Below are positions 36,268 through 44,908 of a stretch of DNA of 64,000 bases, piece after piece. The stretch is taken from positions 199,794-263,793 of the forward strand of contig NZ_KB849230.1 of assembly GCF_000368045.1 (NCBI RefSeq), in the 5' to 3' direction. Under the pieces are notes generated by a model. It had not been told where the DNA came from. It worked only from the letters and a program-made list of their open reading frames with translations, and made no database searches. The DNA comes from Acinetobacter johnsonii CIP 64.6 (GTDB lineage: Bacteria; Pseudomonadota; Gammaproteobacteria; Pseudomonadales; Moraxellaceae). The first letter of the stretch is position 1, and each line of letters opens with the position of its first letter. The translations under genes were made by a program, and so were the position numbers.

Positions 36268-36298
36268 AAAAAAACCAGCATATATGCTGGTTTTTTTA
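36268..36298. terminator. Bidirectional terminator between 35649-36245 and kup
   Basis: AAACCAGCATA/TATGCTGGTTT stem flanked by A and T runs. Confidence 0.88.
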
Positions 36299-36306
36299 TT
36301 GAGGTT

Positions 36307-38184
36307 TTAAATCTCGATCTGACTACCGAGTTCAACCACACGGTTTGGTGGAATCTGATAGAAGTCACTCACAGGACTGGTATTCCTTTGCATTGAGATA
36401 AAGAGCTTTTCACGCCACGGCGCCATACCATCGCCCACGGTACTGATAATCCGTTCACGCGATACAAAGAAGCTGATCTGCATTAAGTTATATTCCAGCT
36501 CAATCGCTTGATACACGGCTTCTAGTGCTTGTGGAATGTTCATTTCATCTTTAAAGCCATAGTACAATTCAAGACGATAGAAATGCTGATTCATGCTTTC
36601 GACATGGAAGCGATCGGACTCTTCCACATAAGGAACATCTTGAATTTTAACAGTCAGAATAATGTTCTTTTGATGCAGTACTTTATTGTGCTTCATATTG
36701 TGCAACATGGCATGTGGCACAACGGTTGGTGTCCCTGTTAAAAAGACCGCCTCGCCTTCAACCCAATTGGCTTGATCACCAATACTTTGTACAAATAAAT
36801 CGAGTGGCAAGGTATCTTGCTGAAGCTTGGCAAACGTTAACTCGCGACCTTGTTTCCATGTCATTAATAACATGAATGCAATACCGCCAATCAGCAATGG
36901 AACCCAACCGCCCGATAATACTTTAAGTGAGGTCGCGCTCACCAAGACCAAATCTAAAACAAGGAATGGAATAATCAGCAGCACCAATTTTGGCATGCTC
37001 CATTTCCATGTATAACGAATAAATACCGCAATCAATAAGGTGTCACATAGCATGGTCATGGTGACCGCCAGACCATAGGCATGCGAAAGCTGTGAGCTGG
37101 TTTGGAAGATTAAAATTAAGACAATAATCGATGCCAACAATATCCAGTTCAGTAAAGGTACATAAATCTGCCCCTGTTCCGAATCTGAAGTATGCTTCAC
37201 ATTTAAACGTGGTAAATAGCCCAATTGAATGGCCTGACGCGCTAAAGAGAAGACGCCTGAAATGACCGCTTGAGATGCAATAACGGCGGCCATAGTGGCC
37301 AAGAAGATCATTGGGTACAAGCCCCACTCTGGCACCAACAGGTAAAATGGGTTTTCAATCGCAGTCGGATCACGCAACAGCAATGCACCTTGTCCTGCAT
37401 AATTGAGCAGTAAACACGGCAAGACCACAATAAACCAAGCCAAACGAATCGGCACAGGACCAAAATGGCCCATATCGGCATACAGTGCTTCGCCACCTGT
37501 GACGGTCAACACTACCGCACCCATAATGAAAAAGGCCATTAAAGGGTTGGTCACGATAAACTGAAATGCCCAATGTGGGCTCAGCATGCCCAAAACCAAA
37601 GGCGTTTGAATAATGCTCGAAATCCCAAGAATACCCAGAGAGAAGAACCACAATAAGGTCAGTGGGCCAAAGAACTTACCGACAAAGGCTGTCCCATACT
37701 TTTGCATAACAAATACAGCAGTGACGATACTAATTGCAATCGGCACAATATAAGGGTCAAGTGCATCGGTTGCGATGGATAAGCCTTCTACGGCAGACAA
37801 GACTGAAATGGCTGGGGTGATGATCCCATCCCCAAAAAATAGTGACGCCCCAATAAAGCCAATCGAAATTAACAGTAATTTTTTCCGATGGCTAAAATTG
37901 GTATTGCGCAAATTGAGTGCAAGCAAAGCCATAATCCCACCTTCACCATTGTTATCTGCACGCATTACAATTGCAGAATATTTAATGGTAATGACCATGG
38001 TCATGGTCCAGAAGATAATGGACAAAATACCCAATACGTTTGCAGGGGTGATGCCCAAGCCATGTGCAGCATGGAAGGATTCTTTCAATGCATAGAGTGG
38101 ACTGGTTCCAATATCCCCAAACACGACCCCTAATGCTGCCAAGGTCATCGCAGGCAAGGCGGCTTTTTTTGCAGTACTTTGCAT
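36307..38184 (-). CDS. kup: Low-affinity potassium transport system protein Kup
   Basis: 625 residues, the KUP/HAK/KT family. Twelve hydrophobic segments occupy about residues 10-430, with a cytoplasmic C-terminal domain. Signature GVVFGDIGTSPLYALKESF near the N-terminus. It imports K+ by proton symport. ATG at 38184 fits the family N-terminus; an open frame extends 8 codons upstream. Confidence 0.95.
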   Translation of the reverse strand: MQSTAKKAALPAMTLAALGVVFGDIGTSPLYALKESFHAAHGLGITPANVLGILSIIFWTMTMVITIKYSAIVMRADNNGEGGIMALLALNLRNTNFSHRKKLLLISIGFIGASLFFGDGIITPAISVLSAVEGLSIATDALDPYIVPIAISIVTAVFVMQKYGTAFVGKFFGPLTLLWFFSLGILGISSIIQTPLVLGMLSPHWAFQFIVTNPLMAFFIMGAVVLTVTGGEALYADMGHFGPVPIRLAWFIVVLPCLLLNYAGQGALLLRDPTAIENPFYLLVPEWGLYPMIFLATMAAVIASQAVISGVFSLARQAIQLGYLPRLNVKHTSDSEQGQIYVPLLNWILLASIIVLILIFQTSSQLSHAYGLAVTMTMLCDTLLIAVFIRYTWKWSMPKLVLLIIPFLVLDLVLVSATSLKVLSGGWVPLLIGGIAFMLLMTWKQGRELTFAKLQQDTLPLDLFVQSIGDQANWVEGEAVFLTGTPTVVPHAMLHNMKHNKVLHQKNIILTVKIQDVPYVEESDRFHVESMNQHFYRLELYYGFKDEMNIPQALEAVYQAIELEYNLMQISFFVSRERIISTVGDGMAPWREKLFISMQRNTSPVSDFYQIPPNRVVELGSQIEI

Positions 38185-38305
38185 AAGCTTGTCTTCAATT
38201 ATCGACACTATTTTTGCGAATCATATCATTGAGCTAAAACTTTTGCTCGAATTCAATTGTTTCACCTTGTCGATGGCTATGTTTTTCGATATTATCCTCC
38301 GCCAT

Positions 38306-38396
38306 GGTGAAGTGTCCGAGTGGCTGAAGGAGCACGCCTGGAAAGTGTGTAAACGTTTATAGCGTTTCGAGGGTTCGAATCCCTCTTTCACCGCCA
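38306..38396 (+). tRNA. tRNA-Ser (GGA), prophage integration target
   Basis: 91-nt class II tRNA with acceptor GGTGAAG/TTTCACC, anticodon loop CTGGAAA (GGA), a long variable arm (AACGTTTATAGCGTT) and encoded GCCA. The last 20 bases form the left prophage attachment sequence, so integration restores a full tRNA. Confidence 0.96.
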
Positions 38397-38398
38397 AA
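38377..38398 (+). other. attL core
   Basis: GAATCCCTCTTTCACCGCCA plus AA is the 3' end of tRNA-Ser. The same sequence, lacking one A, recurs at 62594-62614. Confidence 0.88.
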
Positions 38399-38429
38399 TT
38401 CGAAAGAACTGCACTCCAAAGCAGTGAAG

Positions 38430-38464
38430 AAAGGCTTAATTCTAAAGGGATTGAGCCTTTTTTA
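38430..38464 (+). terminator. Terminator just inside attL
   Basis: AAAGGCTTAAT and ATTGAGCCTTT form the stem, followed by TTTATT. It ends the tRNA-Ser transcript after phage integration. Confidence 0.75.
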
Positions 38465-38499
38465 TTGTCTACCGCAAAGAAGTGCAATACTTCCGAATC

Positions 38500-38560
38500 G
38501 TTGGTATAGTGTTGGTATAAAGGTTGGTATGGCATGAATACCAACATATTTATACCAACA
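38500..38560. promoter_or_regulatory. Cluster of GTTGGTATA repeats, likely integrase arm sites
   Basis: Direct copies at 38500-38508, 38511-38519 and 38523-38531 (last base changed), and inverted copies at 38538-38546 and 38552-38560. Spacing is 11-15 bp. Two more direct copies lie near attR. The cluster overlaps the region just upstream of the integrase start, so binding may also repress int. Confidence 0.7.
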
Positions 38561-38575
38561 ATGGGGTATATCAAC

Positions 38576-39781
38576 ATGCTCACCGACACAAAGATTAAGC
38601 GCCTAAAGCCTACTGCTGATAAGAAAACCCCAGATAAATACAGTGATGGTAATGGACTACAACTTCATGTATTTCCCACTGGTCGTATGACTTGGATCTA
38701 TGCTTATCGTTTTAATGGCAAACAAAAAAATCTAACTTTAGGCTCTTATGAGTTTATGAGCCTTGCCCAAGCCAGAGCAAAGCACTTAGAAGCTAGGGAA
38801 TTGCTGAGCAATGGAATTGATCCAGCTGAAAAGAAGAAAGAACGTAAAGCTGAAATAGATCAAAGTACTTTATTTCAAAATTTGGCTCTGGAATGGTTGG
38901 AAGGTCGAAAAGCTATTATTAAGGATGGTACATACCTTAGGGATCTCTCTGTATTTGAAAAAGACTTATTTCCATATATTGGGAAGATGCCTATCGACCA
39001 AATCAAAGGGAAAGATATTGTGGAATGTGCTCAACGTATAGAAACTCGTGGTGCCCAAGAGATGGCGAAGCGCTCTATCCCCCTTACCGGCAGAGTGTTC
39101 AGATATGCGATCCGCCTAGGCTTAATAGAAAATGATCCTACTCCACATCTACAAGAAGCGTTAAAGCCAAGAAAAGTAAAGAATATGGCTCGACTCGATA
39201 TATCCGAGTTTCCTGCATTCTTACATCGCATGGACCGGTATCATGGCAATATCTTGGTAAAGACAGCCTTACAACTGATGACCTTAACTTTTGTAAGGAC
39301 TGCTGAACTCATCAACATGGAGTGGGATGAGATCAACTTTGATACTCAAGAATGGCGAATCCCGCCCCATAAAATGAAAATGGCTTTAGTGCATATCGTT
39401 CCCTTATCTAAGCAAGCTATAGAACTTATAGAAAGCCTAAAGCCTCTTACTGGGAATAAGCAGTTCGTATTTTATAACCACAGTACGGCAAAACCATTAA
39501 GCAATAATGCGCTATTGAGCGCGATCCGAACTATGGGTTATACCGGCAAAATGACAGGTCATGGTTTTAGGGGTCTGGCATCCACCACCTTGCATGAACA
39601 GGGATACATGCATGATGCTATTGAGGTTCAATTGGCCCACAAAACTGGTAACGCCGTGTCTCAAGCCTATAACCATGCCCAGCATTTACAGTACAGAACC
39701 AAGATGATGCAAGAATGGTCAGACTTCATAGATGGGCTTAGACAGAACCTGGTACCCTTTCCAAAGAATAAACGTGCATAA
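38576..39781 (+). CDS. int: Tyrosine-type phage integrase
   Basis: 401 residues. N-terminal DUF4102-type arm-binding domain (LTDTKIKRLKP to LGSYEFMSLAQAR), SAM-like core-binding domain, and catalytic domain with R241 (TFVRTAEL), H329 and R332 (GHGFRG), H355 (QLAHKTGN) and tyrosine Y365 (AYNHA). It should integrate and excise at the tRNA-Ser att site. ATG 38576 gives the family N-terminus; an upstream ATG at 38534 lies inside the arm-site cluster. Confidence 0.93.
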   Translation: MLTDTKIKRLKPTADKKTPDKYSDGNGLQLHVFPTGRMTWIYAYRFNGKQKNLTLGSYEFMSLAQARAKHLEARELLSNGIDPAEKKKERKAEIDQSTLFQNLALEWLEGRKAIIKDGTYLRDLSVFEKDLFPYIGKMPIDQIKGKDIVECAQRIETRGAQEMAKRSIPLTGRVFRYAIRLGLIENDPTPHLQEALKPRKVKNMARLDISEFPAFLHRMDRYHGNILVKTALQLMTLTFVRTAELINMEWDEINFDTQEWRIPPHKMKMALVHIVPLSKQAIELIESLKPLTGNKQFVFYNHSTAKPLSNNALLSAIRTMGYTGKMTGHGFRGLASTTLHEQGYMHDAIEVQLAHKTGNAVSQAYNHAQHLQYRTKMMQEWSDFIDGLRQNLVPFPKNKRA

Positions 39782-39999
39782 AATCCAATTCCCTCGAATT
39801 AGGGGGAATTACATCATTTTAAACCTATCGAAATCGAAACCTTTAATCTAGGCGAAAAACTAAGACTTTCAGAAACAATCAATTACGTTCAATAACCTGA
39901 TTATTTGATATATTGAACCAGCTAGGTATAGGAGGCATCCGACAAGTAAGTACCCAACTTATTTACCTAGCAACTCTTTGGGAATGCTGTGGGAAGCCT

Positions 40000-40587
40000 A
40001 TGAAAAAGCCAAAACCAAAACCACTCCTCGAAAGATTGCCTTTCCCTAATCTGCGCTCAATATCATTACTTAGTAAAAGCTTACCGGAAGAAGAAAAACT
40101 AAAACATGAAGCTGAGGTTAAAGCACACAATGATGCAGTAATAAACAATTTAAATGAATTAACCTTTTTTAAAATGTTTTTACTTATGAAATATCATGAT
40201 ATTGATCCCAATCATCCTAATCATTGGTTTTTATTGGCCACAAAATTAGCCCAACAATATGAACCAGGTTTTCAGATGCAATCAGCTCCTTCAGGCAGAT
40301 CAAACAAATGGGGCTTCACAGAATTATTAGGTCTTTTCACGCTTGTTGATTATATCTGTACAACAAAAAGTAACCTCTCCGTTAGTAATGCTTGTAGCAT
40401 CATCAAAGACAAATACTTGCCAGATATAAAAGTTTCAAAAAAAACTCTTGAAAATAAATACTTGGATGCAAAAAAAGATACCAGATTAGTCAATTGGTAC
40501 AATACTGCTTTGAATGTTGATCTCCAAAATGAAAATTTTGTCACAAGAAATATGATTTTAAAAGAAGCTTTCAATTTAGAAATTTAG
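40000..40587 (+). CDS. Phage protein, unknown
   Basis: 195 residues starting MKKPKPKPLLERLPFPNL. Basic N-terminus, then a helical domain (about 45-100) and a C-terminal part that may bind DNA (SVSNACSIIKDKYLPDIKVS). ATG at 40000 follows GGGAAG. No family recognised. The 220 bases upstream hold a short inverted repeat only. Confidence 0.6.
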   Translation: MKKPKPKPLLERLPFPNLRSISLLSKSLPEEEKLKHEAEVKAHNDAVINNLNELTFFKMFLLMKYHDIDPNHPNHWFLLATKLAQQYEPGFQMQSAPSGRSNKWGFTELLGLFTLVDYICTTKSNLSVSNACSIIKDKYLPDIKVSKKTLENKYLDAKKDTRLVNWYNTALNVDLQNENFVTRNMILKEAFNLEI

Positions 40588-40628
40588 TATCCCGAAAATT
40601 GTTGCCCCCCCTATTATCGGGATACTTT
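40586..40628 (+). terminator. Hairpin after 40000-40587, possible terminator
   Basis: AGTATCCCGA and TCGGGATACT form a perfect 10-bp stem with a 21-base loop containing a C7 run, then TTTAAAA. The loop is long for a standard terminator. Confidence 0.5.
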
Positions 40629-40701
40629 AAAAAACAAAACTATACGTATCGCAGTCTTTAGCAAAGAAATCTAAAGACTTCCACTTTGGATAGGTATAGC
40701 T

Positions 40702-40995
40702 ATGATTTCACTTGATCAAGATCGTTTTTTACGAATTAAAGATTTAGCAAACATCCCTGCCAAATCTCCAACAGAACACGTTTACAAAAGTGGGATTAAC
40801 AAGGGCCAAGTTAAAACACTAAATGCTCGCCCAGCATCAAAAGGACTTATTGGCGTTTCAGACAAAACTATTTGGAATTGGGTCAAACGTGGTGCCTTTC
40901 CAGCTCCAATCAAGCTAAGCCCAAGTGTAACTGTTTGGCGTCTTTCTGATGTGCAAGCCTGGATGCAAGAAAAAGGTATGGAGGCTGCTCAATGA
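40702..40995 (+). CDS. AlpA-like helix-turn-helix phage regulator
   Basis: 97 residues. The core LIGVSDKTIWNWVKRGAFPA followed by PIKLSPSVTVWRLSDVQAWM is the AlpA/excisionase-type winged helix. Such proteins act as excisionases or activators. Its stop overlaps the next start (ATGA at 40992), so it leads an operon with the Rha/KilAC gene. A second AlpA-like gene lies at 47851 on the other strand. Confidence 0.8.
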   Translation: MISLDQDRFLRIKDLANIPAKSPTEHVYKSGINKGQVKTLNARPASKGLIGVSDKTIWNWVKRGAFPAPIKLSPSVTVWRLSDVQAWMQEKGMEAAQ

Positions 40996-41699
40996 ATGCT
41001 TCTAATCTTTTATTAACAGCACATCAGATGCTTAGTCCAGAAATAGCAGATCTTGTTCAGTCAGAACCACGTGCAGTAAATTTATCTATTGAACGACTTG
41101 CTAAACGTGGAGTTATTCAACTTCCACCATTGATGAAAGTTGAAAATAAACAGTCAGTTAGTCCTAATAAATTCTCAAATGTATACGTATTTTCAGGTGA
41201 ACAGGGAAAGCTTGACTCAATAACTGTTGTTGCTCAGCTTTGTCCAGAATTTACTGCAGCAATCGTAAAACGCTGGTATGAGCTTGAAAAGCAGACGCCA
41301 GCATTTGATATCAGCAATCCCCTGCACCTTTTACAAGCAATTGAAGTCCAAGCCAAGCAGAATCTACAGCTAACGTCAGAGAACCAAGTGCTGAGCAAGG
41401 CAATTGAAACTATTACGCATACTGAACACGGTGTGAAGTTCCAGCAAGCATGCAAGATCCTGAATATCAAACAGCAGACATTGGCGGAATGGTTGAGAAA
41501 GCATAATTGGGATCGTTACTTAAATGGTGCCAGAGCATCTACTTACTACTCTGAAAACCGCGGCTACTGTGAAACTAAATACTCACTCAAGGAAGGTGTA
41601 AAAGCGACTGGGCAGCCGTATAGCTACACTCAAACAGAATTTTTCATATTGCCAAAGGGCATGCAAATTCTTGCCAAAAGATTTGGAGAGCAACCATGA
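40992..41699 (+). CDS. Rha/KilAC-domain phage antirepressor
   Basis: 235 residues. N-terminal Rha-like domain (VNLSIERLAKRGVIQLPPL and FSGEQGKLDSITVVAQL), a short coiled linker, and a C-terminal KilAC DNA-binding domain (FQQACKILNIKQQTLAEWLR, then FFILPKGMQILAKRF). Such proteins relieve repression of lytic genes. The stop again overlaps a downstream ATG (41696). Confidence 0.85.
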   Translation: MNASNLLLTAHQMLSPEIADLVQSEPRAVNLSIERLAKRGVIQLPPLMKVENKQSVSPNKFSNVYVFSGEQGKLDSITVVAQLCPEFTAAIVKRWYELEKQTPAFDISNPLHLLQAIEVQAKQNLQLTSENQVLSKAIETITHTEHGVKFQQACKILNIKQQTLAEWLRKHNWDRYLNGARASTYYSENRGYCETKYSLKEGVKATGQPYSYTQTEFFILPKGMQILAKRFGEQP

Positions 41700-42010
41700 A
41701 ATTAAAAATTATTTTTTTAATGGCTCTTCTCAAACTGAAACGATTCGGCTATATTGACTCTGTTCGGTGCAAAATCATCGAATTAGTCTTGGCAGACTAT
41801 CAATCGTTAGCGCATACAGTCCGCTCAGGGCTTTTTTTATGCGTAATTTCTCTATGCATTCGCATCTTTATGGTGAAGCTGGAGAGGGACACTTTCGAGT
41901 GTGCTGGTACTCTAACGAACCAGTCTGCCAACCCTTTTCAGCTTTGCCACCCTTACTTGGCAGTAAATGGCAGAGCTTCTAAACTATCGTTAGGAGCGTA
42001 TTCGTCATGA
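41696..42010 (+). CDS. Possible small phage protein linked by ATGA overlaps
   Basis: 104 residues with a hydrophobic segment (about 38-58). The protein looks unlike any family I know and part of the region is open in another frame as well (41767-41982). Support for translation is positional: its ATG overlaps the KilAC stop and its TGA overlaps the next ATG, both as ATGA. It may be a real cistron or a leader that couples translation. Confidence 0.4.
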   Translation: MKLKIIFLMALLKLKRFGYIDSVRCKIIELVLADYQSLAHTVRSGLFLCVISLCIRIFMVKLERDTFECAGTLTNQSANPFQLCHPYLAVNGRASKLSLGAYSS

Positions 42011-42564
42011 ACGCTAAAGTACAAATTTCATTATCAAAACAAATTCCTTTATATCGTACGATCAATATGGTTGATGCTTATTCACTAGCATTCAATACAA
42101 CTACTCAAACTCAAGTTTTGATCAGCTGCATAAGTAAAGAAACTATTCGACTTAAAAGTCTTGAACAAGAAAATAGCGCTGTACCTCATAGCTTTACTGT
42201 ACTTGAAAGTCTTATTTCAATTGCAGAAGATCTAGCTGCCAACTACTGCAATATTTTTGATGTAGAGCATGATAAATATAAAAATGGATTAAATAATTCA
42301 AATATTCAATATGATGCTGGAGATCTATTGGAGCCATATGGTCTGGCTCATGAAGTATCCACCTGGCTTTCAACTTTAATTTTTCAAATGAAAGATGAAC
42401 TAATTACTGTAAAAAAATCATCTACAGCGCTTTGTGATGCTGTTTTTGCAGGCCTCGAAAATCTGATCAATATTGCAGACTATTTATCTGACAATCACAG
42501 AAACACTTTCATAATTGAATTTGAAAAGTACGAAGCAGAATGGGAGGCATCTAAAAATGGATAA
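42007..42564 (+). CDS. Phage protein, unknown
   Basis: 185 residues, helical and acidic. Two internal parts look alike: SLISIAEDLAANYCNIFDVE and ENLINIADYLSDNHRNTFIIE, a likely internal duplication. Ribosome site TAGGAGCG precedes the ATG. No function recognised. Confidence 0.65.
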   Translation: MNAKVQISLSKQIPLYRTINMVDAYSLAFNTTTQTQVLISCISKETIRLKSLEQENSAVPHSFTVLESLISIAEDLAANYCNIFDVEHDKYKNGLNNSNIQYDAGDLLEPYGLAHEVSTWLSTLIFQMKDELITVKKSSTALCDAVFAGLENLINIADYLSDNHRNTFIIEFEKYEAEWEASKNG

Positions 42565-42721
42565 GCCTTCTAATGCCTCAAAAGAAACTATTACAGCACC
42601 ACAAAACTCTCAGTCACAGCCCTTATCAGATACATACGCTGAATCAGTGCGAATGACACCGGAGCGTCTCCTTAACGCCGTAATTAAAACAACTCGGCAA
42701 GGAGGGTCTAGTGAGCATTGA
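42557..42721 (+). CDS. Small phage protein upstream of replication gene
   Basis: 54 residues from MDKPSNASKE. It overlaps the previous stop by 8 bases and the next gene by 11. Ser/Gln-rich N-terminus with a short helix at the end (TPERLLNAVIKTTRQ). Overlaps on both sides support translation; function unknown. Confidence 0.5.
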   Translation: MDKPSNASKETITAPQNSQSQPLSDTYAESVRMTPERLLNAVIKTTRQGGSSEH

Positions 42722-43532
42722 TGCAACGCGCTGGGCTTGGACTGCTCAAGTTAAAAACTCCTCTCAACGTCTCGTTCTGCTTTCACTAGCAGACCGAGCT
42801 GGTGAGCATCATACTGCATGGCCTAGTATTGATCGTCTTGCGAAAGATACAGCATTGAACGAAAAGACTGTTCAGAAAGTTATTTTAGAGCTAATCAATC
42901 TTGACCTAGTGAAAGATACTGGCGAGCGAACGGGACCGACAAAACGAGTACGTGTACTTAAGCTAAATGGCGTAAAAGGCCGTGAAGAATGTACCCAAAA
43001 TTGGGATGATTCAAGCATTGAAAAGCCAGTTAAATCTAATCCGAACATCCCCGAAAATGGGAACATTAAACAACCCCAAAAACGGAATGATTCCAATAAC
43101 GGAAATAATCCCGAAAGTGGTAATTTAAATGATACCAAAAACGGGGTTTTGAACGATCCCAAAAACGGGATACAGAACCAACCATTGAATCTATCAATGA
43201 ATCTCTCTGGAGAACACGAGTGGATTCCAGACCGAAATCAATTGATCGCTGTCTTAAATTCTGCTGGTCAACAACAAAACTTAGAACTGATTTTTGGACT
43301 ACCTGATTTTGATTTTCAACTCGGGGCATTCAATGCGCACTATTCAGGTCAAGTGATGCCGAATGCAAAAAAATTGTACTCCTTTGTTCGTTGGATTATC
43401 GATAAGTTTGAACGCTATCAAAAAGCTAATCCAAATTATGTAAAAAAGGCCGTTGAACAATCACAACTTCAGCAAGCTCAACCACTAATCAACCTGCCTT
43501 CAAAACCTAAAAGTTTACTGGAGAGCATATAA
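42711..43532 (+). CDS. Phage O-like replication initiator with internal iterons
   Basis: 273 residues. N-terminal winged helix (about 1-85: RWAWTAQVKNSSQRLVLLSL, WPSIDRLAKDTALNEKTVQK), an Asn/Gly/Pro-rich middle made of short repeats (about 112-155), and a C-terminal domain likely to contact DnaB. GTG start with a very strong site (AAGGAGGG). The repeats in the middle are repeats in DNA as well, like the lambda origin inside gene O. Coupled to dnaB by TAATG overlap. Confidence 0.82.
   Translation: MSIDATRWAWTAQVKNSSQRLVLLSLADRAGEHHTAWPSIDRLAKDTALNEKTVQKVILELINLDLVKDTGERTGPTKRVRVLKLNGVKGREECTQNWDDSSIEKPVKSNPNIPENGNIKQPQKRNDSNNGNNPESGNLNDTKNGVLNDPKNGIQNQPLNLSMNLSGEHEWIPDRNQLIAVLNSAGQQQNLELIFGLPDFDFQLGAFNAHYSGQVMPNAKKLYSFVRWIIDKFERYQKANPNYVKKAVEQSQLQQAQPLINLPSKPKSLLESI
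43050..43170 (+). repeat. Iteron array inside the replication gene, putative phage origin
   Basis: Six units of the form CCC-RAAAAYGGG (best CCCAAAAACGGG) start at 43050, 43074, 43092, 43110, 43134 and 43158, with spacings 24, 18, 18, 24 and 24. They encode NG-rich repeats (NDPKNG). By analogy with lambda, this may be where the initiator binds. Confidence 0.7.
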
Positions 43533-44908
43533 TGAATGCTAATACTGCCCCAATTCACAATCTACAGATTGAACAATCTGTTCTTGCAGCTCTAATGACC
43601 GTTGCAGGTTCTTATGCTCAAGTTGAAAGTCTGCTGACTGAACAAGATTTTCATGCTACTCGCCACAAACTAATATTTAGCGCAATTGTAGATCTTGATA
43701 GCAAGAACTCTCCATACGATGCTGTACTCGTCAATCAATGGCTAGAAATGCGAAATCATGGGGAAGCATCAGGCGGTGAGAAATATCTCATGCAACTGAT
43801 GAGTGATGCTCCTTCCAGTTTCTACAATCTGCAATCATATGCTGAAAAATTGAAAGATTTTACAGTGTGCCGACAAGCTGAAGTTGAAGCACTAAAAGTA
43901 ATTCAACAAGCTCGGCATTTAACTACTAGTCGCGGTGAATTAGTACAAAATGCTCAAGCTGCTTTTGCGAATTTAAATACTGAATCTGCAAGTGAATCTT
44001 TATTCCACATTCATGATGCAGCATCAAATACCTTTTTAGAAATCAGCCAAAAAATGGAAGCCATGATTGCTGGCGAAACCATGATTAAAGGTATTCAAAC
44101 TGGTATCTATGATCTTGATAAAAAATTGGGTGATGTTGAACCAGGTTGTTTATTGGTGCTGGCGGCTCGTCCTGCTATGGGTAAAACTACTATGATGCAG
44201 CTCATTGCCAACCACGTATCAATCATTCAGAAAAAACCTGTCTTGATTATGTCCGGTGAAATGCCTAAAGAACAGATCGCAATGCGACTATGTTGCGCCA
44301 TGGCACCAGCTGATATTGGAGTGTTACGCAATGCCCCACATAAACTTCCTAAAGAGGAATTTACGGCATATACAAACGCCGTGGTAATGCTTAAAAACGT
44401 ACCGATGCAAATCAATGATACATCTCGTCCGTCAATTGCCAACATTCGTGAATCTATACGTAAGACTCAGCATCAATATGGCTTTGTAGGTGCTGTACTT
44501 GTTGATTATCTACAGATCATGAAAACGACTAAGCCATTTGCTCGGGAAGACTTGAAGATTGCTTATTTTACTGGTGAGCTCAAAGCAATGGCTAAAGAAT
44601 TTAATTGCGTCATCGTCCTACTTTCACAACTTAACCGCGAACTAGAGAAGAGGCCAAATAAGCGCCCTGTTCTATCCGATCTTCGGGAGTCTGGTGCGAT
44701 TGAACAAGATGCTGATCAGATTATCTTTCTATACCGCGATGAAATTTACAATAAGGAATCTCAATTTAGAGGCATTGCTGAAGCCATAGTTGGGAAAAAT
44801 CGCCACGGCGAAGCTGGTACAGCATATATGCATGCTCAACTGAAATACTGTCAATTTACAAATCTAGATCATGATGCGCTTAATCAAATCCAGGGGAATT
44901 TAATATGA
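43532..44908 (+). CDS. Replicative DNA helicase (DnaB-type), phage-encoded
   Basis: 458 residues. N-terminal primase-interaction domain (NLQIEQSVLAALMTV) and C-terminal RecA-like helicase domain with Walker A RPAMGKTT (K218), Walker B VLVDYLQIM and the motif LSQLNRELEKRPNKRPVLSD followed by SGAIEQDADQI. It should unwind the phage replication fork. One-base overlap with the O-like gene. Confidence 0.92.
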   Translation: MNANTAPIHNLQIEQSVLAALMTVAGSYAQVESLLTEQDFHATRHKLIFSAIVDLDSKNSPYDAVLVNQWLEMRNHGEASGGEKYLMQLMSDAPSSFYNLQSYAEKLKDFTVCRQAEVEALKVIQQARHLTTSRGELVQNAQAAFANLNTESASESLFHIHDAASNTFLEISQKMEAMIAGETMIKGIQTGIYDLDKKLGDVEPGCLLVLAARPAMGKTTMMQLIANHVSIIQKKPVLIMSGEMPKEQIAMRLCCAMAPADIGVLRNAPHKLPKEEFTAYTNAVVMLKNVPMQINDTSRPSIANIRESIRKTQHQYGFVGAVLVDYLQIMKTTKPFAREDLKIAYFTGELKAMAKEFNCVIVLLSQLNRELEKRPNKRPVLSDLRESGAIEQDADQIIFLYRDEIYNKESQFRGIAEAIVGKNRHGEAGTAYMHAQLKYCQFTNLDHDALNQIQGNLI

